In this document: positions 13,101 through 20,407 of the stretch, in pieces | Numbering within the stretch: position 1 is the stretch's first letter | Layout of the letters: every line of letters begins with the position of its first letter | Virus record (IMG/VR): IMGVR_UViG_3300009011_000058 | Location: 1-22,424 of that record | Length of the DNA: 22,424 bases | Source: a virus | Reading direction: 5' to 3' (one strand) | Position numbers and translations under genes: made by a program | Notes under the pieces: generated by a model | Told to the model about the DNA's origin: nothing | Database searches by the model: none | The model's input: the letters and a program-made list of their open reading frames with translations, nothing else

Positions 13101-13985
13101 TTATTTAGAATCTGGGACCAATAGGTCCCATGACTGATCGGAAATCAAGAATGGCGCCTGGTAATCGCCTTTTTTAGATGTCATATATGCAGCAGTTCTA
13201 ATGTTTCTGCTGATTCGAAGATCCTTGTCATCTGGCCAGTGCGGGTAGACACCGTCTGGATCTGGCTTACCAAATGCTTTCATCATCAGGCTGTAGCCTG
13301 CTTGGTAGGAGCTTTTGTTCCCCGGCGTGATAATCGCCTGATAAAACACTCCTTTGTAAAAACACATCGAGACATTTCCGACCGTCGTTCCCCTGAACAC
13401 GTCTTGGGTATTCTCGCCCCAGAAGCACTCCTGATCACCATTGACCTTGCTTTTCTCAAGAGATGGCCTTTCTTTTTCATACCTCGATCCAATTTTAAAT
13501 CCTAGAATCTCAATCTCGGGCCTCTGGTCGTACTTAATCGGCAGGCTATCTAGGGTGTATCTGAACTGATAGGGATATCCATCAACATGCATTTCTACGA
13601 AAAGCTTGTCCCCATGATAGACGGCACCGAAAAACGCCCCCATTTCCGTGGGGATGAACCGTTTACCGTCCTCAGTTGAAAACAGGGTTTTCTTCACAGC
13701 GCCATCACCAAACCTGACCTCAAGCTCGCAAGTCGCTTCGCCCTGCTCGGGGCAGCCGTCGACCCGGGCGCCTGAAAGGTCAAGCATTGCAGAAGGGGCG
13801 CCATCTCCCTTATCAAAAACTCGAATCGTAAGTTTCGGCCCAGACCCATTAAGAGGGCTGGACTCTTGTGTATACATCTGGATGCTCGACGAGCGCATCT
13901 CATCCTTAATTTCGCTGCTTACCCATGATGCGTGGCAAACAGCTGGCAACATCGACAGAACCGCTATCGAAAAACGAACCACCAT
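13101..13985 (-). CDS. Secreted moron protein of unknown function
   Basis: 294 residues with a Sec signal peptide (MVVRFSIAVLSMLPAVCHA, likely cut before SWVSS), so it is probably periplasmic. Mature protein has several Cys (two close together in VDGCPEQGEATCELE, two more in DQECFWGEN and SMCFYKG), suggesting disulfides, and looks beta-rich. I recognise no domain. GGAGGG lies 8 bases before ATG 13985. A TTGACC with a loose TGATAG downstream in 13990-14050 could be a promoter, and a terminator follows, which is the classic moron layout. It interrupts the usual adjacency of tail chaperone and tape measure genes. A lysogen surface or periplasmic effect is likely but unproven. Confidence 0.85.
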   Translation of the reverse strand: MVVRFSIAVLSMLPAVCHASWVSSEIKDEMRSSSIQMYTQESSPLNGSGPKLTIRVFDKGDGAPSAMLDLSGARVDGCPEQGEATCELEVRFGDGAVKKTLFSTEDGKRFIPTEMGAFFGAVYHGDKLFVEMHVDGYPYQFRYTLDSLPIKYDQRPEIEILGFKIGSRYEKERPSLEKSKVNGDQECFWGENTQDVFRGTTVGNVSMCFYKGVFYQAIITPGNKSSYQAGYSLMMKAFGKPDPDGVYPHWPDDKDLRISRNIRTAAYMTSKKGDYQAPFLISDQSWDLLVPDSK

Positions 13986-14042
13986 TGTGTTCCCTCCCCA
14001 TTGAAGGAGAGAAATCTATCACGTAGCGCCCAGACGCAGAGG

Positions 14043-14360
14043 TCAATCGAGGGCCTCAGCCATGACGGACAAAGCCTCGACTTCCATGACGCGGAGATCT
14101 GGAAAAATGTCGGTGAGGTCGCGGCGCTTGATGCCGAGCATTGAGGCCGTTGCAGGAATGGCGGTGTAGTCCAGTCCGGACGGGCCGTCTGACGCCACCC
14201 GCCACTGCGTGCCCAAAGCATCGAACAGTCGGAAGGCTGGCCATGCATCAGGCCAGACCTCCAGTACCTCCTCCTCGATGTCATCAAGGGTCAGCCCGAG
14301 CGCCGCTAGTTGCTCGGCGGACGGGCCTCGCTCGTAACAGGCCCGGGCCGCCGCTCTCAG
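14043..14360 (-). CDS. gpT-like part of tail assembly chaperone, made by -1 frameshift (G-T fusion)
   Basis: This open frame begins within the end of the upstream chaperone gene and has no good start of its own near its 5' end. Read in the -1 frame from the slippery site, it gives 105 residues, starting LRAAARACYERGPSAEQLAA, with WPAFRLFDALGTQWR and GLDYTAIPATASMLGI. This resembles the DUF1799 family found downstream of tail tube genes. The fusion with the 127-residue product would be 232 residues. In lambda, gpGT is a minor frameshift product required for loading the tape measure protein during tail assembly. The small zero-frame and large fused products are expected in an excess-to-minor ratio. 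Confidence 0.85.
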   Translation of the reverse strand: MRAAARACYERGPSAEQLAALGLTLDDIEEEVLEVWPDAWPAFRLFDALGTQWRVASDGPSGLDYTAIPATASMLGIKRRDLTDIFPDLRVMEVEALSVMAEALD

Positions 14361-14740
14361 TTTCCCAAGCGGGCCGGGCTGTAAGCAGCCTGGAAAGCAT
14401 CGACGACCGCCTTCGGTGCACCGGTGCAGGTGCGCACCAGGTCTACAATAGCCTCGCCGCCGAACTCGTCTTCAAGGTCCCAGGCGGTGACGATCTCGCC
14501 CAACTGCTCAGCCTGCAGGGTGATCTCGCCGGCGGTGACCTCCTCCCAAGTTGCGCCGTCATTCTTGGCCTTCTCCGCCCAGGCGTCGCGCGCCTTATTC
14601 CAACGGTCAAACATCCCGGCAAGGGTCATGCGGTCCATGTAGCGAAACTGGAATTCCACGGGCACTGACTCGCCGCCAATTCGCGGCACCTGCACTACGG
14701 CGGTGAATGTGGGGTTCTGCGCAATTTTGATCTTCGCCAT
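14357..14740 (-). CDS. Tail assembly chaperone (gpG-like)
   Basis: 127 residues, MAKIKIAQNPTFTAVVQVP start with AAGGA upstream. Contains FRYMDRMTLAGMFDRWN and an acidic helical region (AEQLGEIVTAWDLEDEFGGE), as in phage tail assembly chaperones. It follows the tail tube gene, the standard position. The gene ends in a slippery heptamer immediately before its TGA, so a share of ribosomes should continue into the gpT-like frame. Confidence 0.9.
   Translation of the reverse strand: MAKIKIAQNPTFTAVVQVPRIGGESVPVEFQFRYMDRMTLAGMFDRWNKARDAWAEKAKNDGATWEEVTAGEITLQAEQLGEIVTAWDLEDEFGGEAIVDLVRTCTGAPKAVVDAFQAAYSPARLGN
14360..14366 (-). promoter_or_regulatory. -1 ribosomal slippery sequence GGGAAAC
   Basis: Read on the minus strand, the heptamer G GGA AAC fits X XXY YYZ in the zero frame and is followed at once by the TGA stop of the gpG-like gene. 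Lambda uses GGGAAAG at the equivalent place. After slipping, the next codon is CTG and the frame stays open for 105 residues. Confidence 0.88.
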
Positions 14741-14749
14741 GAGGAGTCC

Positions 14750-15409
14750 TTAAGCACCGGCCAGGTAACGGGTGGGTCGGCCCGAGAGTGCGATGCTGAT
14801 GGTGCGGGTCATGAGGTTGTTCCGCTCCATCGTCGGGGTGGACGTGATACTCACGTACCCTGGATAGACGATCTGGTCGCCACCTGGCAGCTTCAGCCGC
14901 ACCACTGTCAGCTCTTTACTGTCGCCATAGCCTTCCACCAGAGGCACATAGGCGGCGCTCGGCTGGTCTTCAACAGTGATCGAAAGGGTGATCGGGTTGC
15001 GGTTTGTCGGGAATTGACGATCGTCGTCATCTTCCAGATAGCCCACGGTCAGATACTGCTGCTCCCCACCCGAGGAGGTGAAGGCCGTAACCTTGGAGAT
15101 CTGGGCCCAGTTGGTTACCGGGACTACGGAGCCAATACCCGCGCCAGCGGTGAATTTCTCGACGTTGCTGGTGTTCATGCCGCCAAGCGAAAACTTGTCG
15201 GCCGCTACACTCGCAGCGCGCACAGCACGGTCGGTGATGAGCGCCCAACCTGAGTTGACCAGCAGAACGTCTCCGTTCTTGATGGTGTGGCCTGCGGCGG
15301 TGGCCACCGGTGGCGCCGCGTTGGTCAGGGCGGTGAAGGCGATTGAGGCGCCGAGTACGCTGGCAATTTCCAGCACGGAGCCGTTCGGCAGCGGGAAGCG
15401 TGCGGCCAT
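14750..15409 (-). CDS. Major tail tube protein (gpV-like)
   Basis: 219 residues, MAARFPLPNGSVLEIASVLG start, beta-rich throughout, with TLSITVEDQPSAAYVPLVEG and a C-terminal MTRTISIALSGRPTRYLAG. This fits phage tail tube proteins that polymerise into the hexameric tail tube around the tape measure. AGAGGAA precedes the start. It lies between the tail terminator and the tail chaperones as expected. I assign it by composition and position rather than a named diagnostic motif. Confidence 0.88.
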   Translation of the reverse strand: MAARFPLPNGSVLEIASVLGASIAFTALTNAAPPVATAAGHTIKNGDVLLVNSGWALITDRAVRAASVAADKFSLGGMNTSNVEKFTAGAGIGSVVPVTNWAQISKVTAFTSSGGEQQYLTVGYLEDDDDRQFPTNRNPITLSITVEDQPSAAYVPLVEGYGDSKELTVVRLKLPGGDQIVYPGYVSITSTPTMERNNLMTRTISIALSGRPTRYLAGA

Positions 15410-15448
15410 GGTTTTATTCCTCTTGATAGCCCGCCGGGCGGCGGTTGG

Positions 15449-15877
15449 TCATGCCCCAGCGGGCGGTTGGTCCGCGACACCGCGGTAAGTGAAGCTGGCC
15501 GGCACCGTGTAGGTCGCCGACTCGGTGATGGTTGGGCCCTGGTCAACTGGTTCGGCGACCAGGCCCTCAAAGCCGTTCCTGCTGAGTTCCGAATCCACCC
15601 GGAAGAGGCTTGAAAGCTCGTCGACCAAGGCCTCGGCTGTAGCCAACGGCTGGCCCGCCGGGCACACGATGCTCACCTGGTAGACGCCGGTGTACTCGTA
15701 GGCCTCCCCGCCCAGGTAACGGCAGGTAGTTGCTCCCGGCAGCTGAAAGGCCTGTAGGTAGATCTCACCCGGCTGAGCCTCGAAGGCTTGCTCAAAATTC
15801 GCGACGCGGATTGGGCGCGCCGAGGCCCAGGCCATCAGTTTGATCTCGATAGCCTGTCGGGCCTTTGCTTGGCTCAT
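15449..15877 (-). CDS. Tail terminator protein (gpU-like, DUF4128 type)
   Basis: 142 residues. Visible features: MSQAKARQAIEIKLMAWASA, YEYTGVYQVSIVCPAGQPLA and a C-terminal ATYTVPASFTYRGVAD. Such proteins cap the tail tube at its head end and stop polymerisation. Start overlaps the preceding gene's stop by 4 bases (ATGA). Position right before the tail tube gene supports the call. Confidence 0.86.
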   Translation of the reverse strand: MSQAKARQAIEIKLMAWASARPIRVANFEQAFEAQPGEIYLQAFQLPGATTCRYLGGEAYEYTGVYQVSIVCPAGQPLATAEALVDELSSLFRVDSELSRNGFEGLVAEPVDQGPTITESATYTVPASFTYRGVADQPPAGA

Positions 15878-16548
15878 ACGCTGTTGTTCCTGATGGCTTC
15901 GTCGACGATGCGTTGGAAGTTGGTCAGGGTCACCCTGACCATGCCGGCCGGGGCCTGTGTTGAATGTCCGTACTCGAGCGGAATCGCATACGGCAGGTTG
16001 TTCACGATGTACGCCGTCTGGCCGATGGTTAGCGCCTGCACTTGGCTGATGAGCGCGGTAATAGCCTCGCTACCCGACGGGTCTATGCGCTCGAGCTCCT
16101 CAGTTGCCGGAGAGTCGATGGAGAACTGCCAGTTGCCTCGGAACCGCCCGCCGACGTAGCCCTGGCCTGCAACCAACCCGTTCACAGCGAAGTTCTGCAC
16201 GCGCTCGGTCTTGGTCAGGGGCTGCGCATACTTCACGCCCTTGCGCAGCTTGCCGGCCTTGGTGAAGTTGTCCTGGTTCAGGTTGATCAGGGTGTTGCGG
16301 ACCGCGACCTTGAAGTCGTAGTCATCAGCGGCCTTGTTGGCCTTGGCTCGGTGGGCCACGTTGGCCGCCCATAGCTCCGGATTACCTACCGGCGACATGA
16401 GGATGACGCTGCTACCTATCTCGATCACAATTGACCTAAAGGTCGAATCCAAGGCCTGCAGGGCTTGCTCAGTGAATGCCTGAATGCTGTTGGCAAAACT
16501 CCCTTCAAGCCCCCCATATCGTTGAGCCATATGTGAGCCGCGTGGCAT
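15874..16548 (-). CDS. HK97 gp10-like neck / tail completion protein
   Basis: 224 residues. The central and C-terminal pattern (GGRFRGNWQFSIDSPATEE, then YIVNNLPYAIPLEYGHSTQ and APAGMVRVTLTNFQRIV) is typical of HK97 gp10-like proteins that join head and tail. Start ATG 16548 is supported by GAGGAA 5 bases upstream; the in-frame ATG at 16530 has no ribosome site. The N-terminus happens to read PRGSHM. Located between head completion and tail terminator genes. Confidence 0.87.
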   Translation of the reverse strand: MPRGSHMAQRYGGLEGSFANSIQAFTEQALQALDSTFRSIVIEIGSSVILMSPVGNPELWAANVAHRAKANKAADDYDFKVAVRNTLINLNQDNFTKAGKLRKGVKYAQPLTKTERVQNFAVNGLVAGQGYVGGRFRGNWQFSIDSPATEELERIDPSGSEAITALISQVQALTIGQTAYIVNNLPYAIPLEYGHSTQAPAGMVRVTLTNFQRIVDEAIRNNSV

Positions 16549-16549
16549 A

Positions 16550-16942
16550 TCATTTCCTCAGCTGGATGGTCCAGGTTGCCTGAGCCGGGTCCTCCGAGAC
16601 ATTAAGAACCCTGAAACCACTGATTTGATCGCCGATGTTGGGTACTGCCGGCGTTCCAGTGACTACCCCGGCCTGGACCTCGAAAACTTCGCTCTGAAGC
16701 ACCAACAGTTTCACGTCCTCCGTCTGGATTCGTGACCCGTCGATTTCCTGCACCTGATAGCTATCAAAGACCCCTCTGCCCGTGTACTGAATGGAGGCGG
16801 CCGAACCTGCGCCGCCCAGGTTCGGATCGTAGCTCCCTTTTACCGTGCGGCTGCCGGCAACTGGCCGAACCACATCAGCTAATCCATTAGGGTCATCGAA
16901 TGCCTCTGCCAGGTCAGCCTGTATTTCATCACGTAAGGCCAT
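16550..16942 (-). CDS. Head-completion / head-tail joining protein (unnamed family)
   Basis: 130 residues from ATG 16942, which is 2 bases after the preceding stop; a longer frame to 17155 only overlaps that gene. Beginning MALRDEIQADLAEAFDDPNG, ending in beta-rich RVLNVSEDPAQATWTIQLRK. Size, beta content and position between the connector and gp10-like genes fit a head closure protein of the gpFII class. I do not recognise a specific motif. Confidence 0.75.
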   Translation of the reverse strand: MALRDEIQADLAEAFDDPNGLADVVRPVAGSRTVKGSYDPNLGGAGSAASIQYTGRGVFDSYQVQEIDGSRIQTEDVKLLVLQSEVFEVQAGVVTGTPAVPNIGDQISGFRVLNVSEDPAQATWTIQLRK

Positions 16943-16944
16943 GG

Positions 16945-17337
16945 CTATCCCCTGCGTACAGCGAAAGCAAATGGATTGCTGCGCCAGGACGTGAGCAGGG
17001 CCAGCGCCAACTGCACACAGGCTGGCTGAGCGGCTGTGCTGGTCTTGTCGATCGAGCCGAAGGTCTTGCTGGTCGATACCAAGCCGGCTTTGACAGTCTT
17101 CGCCTCGAGCGATCCCTCGGTTTGCTGCTGGTAAAGCTTGCCTTGGGAGGCGCATTTGGCCAGCCTGGCGCCCGCCTCCTTCACATCATCAGGGATGTTG
17201 CCCATGTCGATGCCGACCAGTTTGAGCGAGGTTAGGTAGGCGTTCGCCTCGAAGACCGCCTCTTCCTTCAGCCCTGTAGCTGCCCAGTCAGGCCCGAGGA
17301 TGGTGTCCACGTCGGCCACGGTGATGTAGGTAGCCAT
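16945..17337 (-). CDS. Head-tail connector-type protein (family often labelled DnaT-like)
   Basis: 130 residues: MATYITVADVDTILGPDWAA, then a helical region (EAVFEANAYLTSLKLVGID) and a C-terminal ALALLTSWRSNPFAFAVRRG. Databases often call this family a DnaT-like ssDNA-binding protein, but its constant place just after the capsid gene and helical fold suggest a head-tail adaptor. Start ATG 17337 has GGAGG upstream. Confidence 0.8.
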   Translation of the reverse strand: MATYITVADVDTILGPDWAATGLKEEAVFEANAYLTSLKLVGIDMGNIPDDVKEAGARLAKCASQGKLYQQQTEGSLEAKTVKAGLVSTSKTFGSIDKTSTAAQPACVQLALALLTSWRSNPFAFAVRRG

Positions 17338-17376
17338 CCAGCCTCCGCTTAAATGAGTGGGGCCAAGGCCCCGGGA

Positions 17377-17973
17377 TTACTGCTGGCCAAGTTCAGCGAC
17401 CTGCTTCTGCAGCGCCTCTTTCGAGGCGTTGGCGCGGTAGGTGACGTTCGCAGCGTCCAACGTGGCCTTGAGCTCGGCGACCTCTTTGGCCTCGCGGCTT
17501 TCGTCGGTCTCGAGCTCCCGCTTGGCTGCTTGGGCCAGCAGATCGTCCACTTGCTTCTGCAGCACTCTGGCCTTCTCGACTTCACCGTCGCGCTCGCGCT
17601 GAAGGCTGGCGATACCGGCGTTGACCGCTTCCAACACCTGGAACAGGTGGCCAGCAGTTTCGCCAAGCTCGCCTTCGGGGCGCTCCAGGCGCTGCGCTGC
17701 GAAGGAGTCGACGATCACGTCGATGGATGCAAGCTCGGTGACCAAGCGATCGAGCTCCGCATGATCGGGACCTTCGACAAGAGCCACACGTGTAGGTACC
17801 TCAACCACTGACACATCAGCGCCAGCGGCTTCGTAAGCATCGACCACCTTGGGCCAATCGCCGATCACCACAACCGATTCAACGCCAGGTTCGGCCTGAT
17901 CAAAATGTCGTGGGTTGCGATAGGTCCGGCCTTGCTCGAAGCCGTCACGCTGGGTGGTGTAAATCAGTTCCAT
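17377..17973 (-). CDS. Head-region protein with C-terminal HeH/LEM-like domain
   Basis: 198 residues. N-terminal about 60 residues are soluble mixed structure (MELIYTTQRDGFEQGRTYRN), then a long Glu/Lys-rich coiled coil at about 85 to 165, and the last 31 residues (LDAANVTYRANASKEALQKQ) resemble a HeH domain, a small helix-extended-helix module seen in Mu-like and other phage head proteins. Function in the virion is unknown; it may decorate or complete the head. GGAG precedes ATG 17973. Confidence 0.78.
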   Translation of the reverse strand: MELIYTTQRDGFEQGRTYRNPRHFDQAEPGVESVVVIGDWPKVVDAYEAAGADVSVVEVPTRVALVEGPDHAELDRLVTELASIDVIVDSFAAQRLERPEGELGETAGHLFQVLEAVNAGIASLQRERDGEVEKARVLQKQVDDLLAQAAKRELETDESREAKEVAELKATLDAANVTYRANASKEALQKQVAELGQQ

Positions 17974-18021
17974 GGATTATCTCCAAGGCAGGCCCGCTGG
18001 ACCCGCCTTTGCTGTGGCCGA

Positions 18022-18966
18022 TTAAGGCGCGGACAGGTCGATCAGGACGCCGGCAGTAGCCTTGTCGCTGGTCGCATGCTTACGCCAGTTCGCGCCGGCG
18101 CCGAGAGCTGCGAGGTTCGGGTTTACGCCTGCGGTGTCCTTCCAGGAGTAACCCATGATGTCGACGTTGAAAGCGCCTTCCGCGCGATAGCCGATCGCCA
18201 AGTTTTCCTGAGTGTTTACCGGATACGAGCGCACACCCGGGGCTTGGGATTCAGTTACCGAAACAGCGCCCACCTGCAGGCCGAAGATGCGCTCTTCGGT
18301 GACCTTGTCGGATACGAGGACCGGTTTGCCCATGGTGCCAGGCGAACCGCCGTAGATGACCACGCCCGCCTCTTCGTAAATCTTCTGGTCGATTGCGTCG
18401 TCAACCAGGTCGAAGTAGGTGGCGGAGTCCATGGCGAAGAGCGCGATTCGGTTGAAGCGATCACCGAACTTGCGCATGCCCTTAGTCAGCACCTTCTTGT
18501 GATCGACCGCGAAGGAGCCACTGGCAACCATGTTGGCGTTTGCACCAATGGCAGCACCCAAGGACGCAAAGGCAGTCTGGATGTAGTAGTCCAAGGCTGC
18601 GTCGGCCATGTCCTGGCCAACCAGCATGGAGAACTCTTCCGGGCTTCGTGCGCGACGTTTGAACGCTTCTTCCGTGGTTTCGTACGGGCCGTATTTCCAC
18701 GGAGTCTTGACACCGACCGCTTCGTCAGCGCCGATCTTGATGCCAGCTACAGCTGCATCGGAGTTGACGTTGCGGTGACCCAGGCTGCCACCAATCTTGT
18801 AGAACGAACGCTTACGGAGGTCGCCCTCGATCAGTTCGTTGCGCAGGATAAGCGCGCCGCCGGACGACGCATTGAATACTTCCAGTACGTCCTGCAGACG
18901 CTCCAGGTAGGCGGTTTGGGCAAGATCGTTATAGATGATCATGTCCGAGTTGAGGGTAGTGGCCAT
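18022..18966 (-). CDS. Major capsid protein (Gp13-like family)
   Basis: 314 residues, start MATTLNSDMIIYNDLAQTAY with AGGAAG upstream. Signature stretches include RKRSFYKIGGSLGHRNVNSD, HKKVLTKGMRKFGDR, and FAMDSATYFDLVDDAID. It matches the family of 'major capsid protein 13-like' coat proteins with an HK97-type fold. It follows the scaffold gene and precedes connector genes. It is full length and no N-terminal prohead-protease delta domain is evident, consistent with a separate scaffold. Confidence 0.91.
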   Translation of the reverse strand: MATTLNSDMIIYNDLAQTAYLERLQDVLEVFNASSGGALILRNELIEGDLRKRSFYKIGGSLGHRNVNSDAAVAGIKIGADEAVGVKTPWKYGPYETTEEAFKRRARSPEEFSMLVGQDMADAALDYYIQTAFASLGAAIGANANMVASGSFAVDHKKVLTKGMRKFGDRFNRIALFAMDSATYFDLVDDAIDQKIYEEAGVVIYGGSPGTMGKPVLVSDKVTEERIFGLQVGAVSVTESQAPGVRSYPVNTQENLAIGYRAEGAFNVDIMGYSWKDTAGVNPNLAALGAGANWRKHATSDKATAGVLIDLSAP

Positions 18967-18976
18967 CTGTTACTTC

Positions 18977-19696
18977 CTATTTTGGCAATTTGAGGTATGC
19001 CTCCTGCCCATGCGCTTCGATGTATTCGCGCTTCTGGACAGAGGTCATTTCGGAGCGTTTCTGCGCGGCCCCGCCGCCCTTTTGGTGTCCGCCGGCCCCG
19101 CCGCCAGATGCCTTGCTACCAGCGATCAGCGGACCGAAGGCCGGATCGTTGGTGAATTCTGCTTTCAGCTCGTCCAGCGTTGCCGCCGAGAGCTTGCCGG
19201 CGGCGTCGAGCACGACGACGGTGGGTTTACCGTCGCGCTGCTCGACGCTCAGCCGGCGTTCGATGTGGGGAAGCAATGCCTTGGCGCTGCCTGGGACGGC
19301 CAGCGTGGTCGCGATCTCGGTAGCGGTGCGACCCACGGTCAGATCCCGGATCTGGCCTTGCAGGATGCTATTGGTGCTTTCGAGTTGGCCGGTCAGCTCG
19401 GCCTCGCGGCGCGCGTACTTCTCGGACCAGGACTTCTCGAGTTCCTCGACGTTGCCCGACTTGCGGGCCGCCTCTTCGCGCTCGAGGCGAGCGGTTTCCT
19501 CGGCCTCCTTGCGCGCCTTCTCGGCCGCCTTCTTCTCGCCGAGTAGTTCGTCAACCTTGGCCTTCAGGCCGGTGACGTCCTCCTGCTGCGGGAGCCCGTC
19601 GATGCCGAGGACAAACTTGCCGTCCTTCTCGACGTACAGGGCTGCTACCGATTCATCTACGCCTTCGAGGCTGTCCAGTTGGAATTTCAAGGTCAT
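18977..19696 (-). CDS. Capsid scaffolding protein
   Basis: 239 residues. After MTLKFQLDSLEGVDESVAAL and YVEKDGKFVLGIDGL comes a long Glu/Lys-rich coiled coil (about 40 to 115), then ATEIATTLAVPGSAKALLPH and a Gly/Lys-rich C-terminal tail. This layout is typical of phage scaffold proteins that guide procapsid assembly and leave afterwards. It immediately precedes the capsid gene, with 10 bases between them. Confidence 0.88.
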   Translation of the reverse strand: MTLKFQLDSLEGVDESVAALYVEKDGKFVLGIDGLPQQEDVTGLKAKVDELLGEKKAAEKARKEAEETARLEREEAARKSGNVEELEKSWSEKYARREAELTGQLESTNSILQGQIRDLTVGRTATEIATTLAVPGSAKALLPHIERRLSVEQRDGKPTVVVLDAAGKLSAATLDELKAEFTNDPAFGPLIAGSKASGGGAGGHQKGGGAAQKRSEMTSVQKREYIEAHGQEAYLKLPK

Positions 19697-19740
19697 TGCT
19701 GTCTCCCAGAGACGTTGAGCAGGCCCTGCCTGCGGGCATA

Positions 19741-19767
19741 AAAAAGCCCCGCATTGCGGGGCTTTTT
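19741..19767. terminator. Bidirectional intrinsic terminator after the membrane moron gene
   Basis: Perfect 12-bp inverted repeat AAAAAGCCCCGC / GCGGGGCTTTTT around ATT. It lies 16 bases past the moron stop and upstream of the scaffold gene. It can terminate on either strand; on the minus strand it separates the moron from capsid genes. Confidence 0.9.
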
Positions 19768-19783
19768 GGGTATTTACGAATGC

Positions 19784-20368
19784 TTATGGTTGAGGTGTTC
19801 GAATTGCTGCCTGGAGGCGCTCCGCAAATTTTTGGTTTACTCCAACTTTAAACTCTGCGATTCCCGTATCTACGACAAGCTGTAAGCCAGTGAACCCATC
19901 AGCTCCAAGCTCGTTCTTAATATATAGACCAAAATCAAAAAAACTGCCGCCTATAGAAATCTGTCTTTTCTCACCATATTCATATCGGCCTACTATTTTC
20001 TTATAACCTTCTACTTGATGGTGATCGAATAGGACCTGCTTTTTATGCGATGACGACCTAATGTAGACACCTACGACAATGGCTGCCCTTTCCCCCGTAG
20101 ATACAATATCAACAGTAAAATGGTCCTTATCGAAAGACTGAGCAATCTCAATTTTAGCAGTATTATTTCTGCGTTGTATAAACGCCAAATAGAGGGCTAC
20201 AACAGCTGCAGATACTGATCCTAACCCTGAGACCCAATCTGCAAAACTTCCCCAATTCGGCACAAATTGGACTGTAGAAAGTGGATTGATGTTAACCCCA
20301 ACGGTCAGCCCTAAAAGCCCACAAATCACGCACGCGGTTAGAGAAACAATAAAAAAAACAAATTTCAT
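19784..20368 (-). CDS. AT-rich membrane moron protein
   Basis: 194 residues from ATG 20368, or 204 from TTG 20398; neither has a convincing ribosome site, but the ATG begins directly with a membrane segment (MKFVFFIVSLTACVICGLLG). A second segment (WVSGLGSVSAAVVALYLAFI) follows at about residues 42 to 62, then a soluble domain of about 130 residues (IEIAQSFDKDHFTVDIVSTG and GGSFFDFGLYIKNELG). Base composition is much richer in AT than the head genes on both sides, indicating later acquisition. It sits between minor head protein and scaffold genes and ends in a strong terminator. No function recognised; membrane exclusion proteins of lysogens have similar shape. Confidence 0.8.
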   Translation of the reverse strand: MKFVFFIVSLTACVICGLLGLTVGVNINPLSTVQFVPNWGSFADWVSGLGSVSAAVVALYLAFIQRRNNTAKIEIAQSFDKDHFTVDIVSTGERAAIVVGVYIRSSSHKKQVLFDHHQVEGYKKIVGRYEYGEKRQISIGGSFFDFGLYIKNELGADGFTGLQLVVDTGIAEFKVGVNQKFAERLQAAIRTPQP

Positions 20369-20407
20369 GCAAGCATCCGTAGCCCGAGGTGATGGCAATT
20401 GACCACT

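Noticed and set aside
13964-14287. Minus-strand 107-residue frame after the tail chaperone.
   Set aside because: It is Arg/Ser/Trp-rich and out of frame with the gpT-like sequence reached by the slippery site.
16513-16548. The gp10-like protein begins MPRGSHMAQ, like the thrombin-site linker of cloning vectors.
   Set aside because: Codons differ from the vector sequence, the gene is part of a natural overlapping operon with a good ribosome site, and no other vector sequence is present. Chance resemblance.
17905-18993. Long plus-strand open frame opposite the capsid gene.
   Set aside because: It is antisense to the clear major capsid gene, has no ribosome site or recognisable protein pattern, and is explained by GC-rich codon use.
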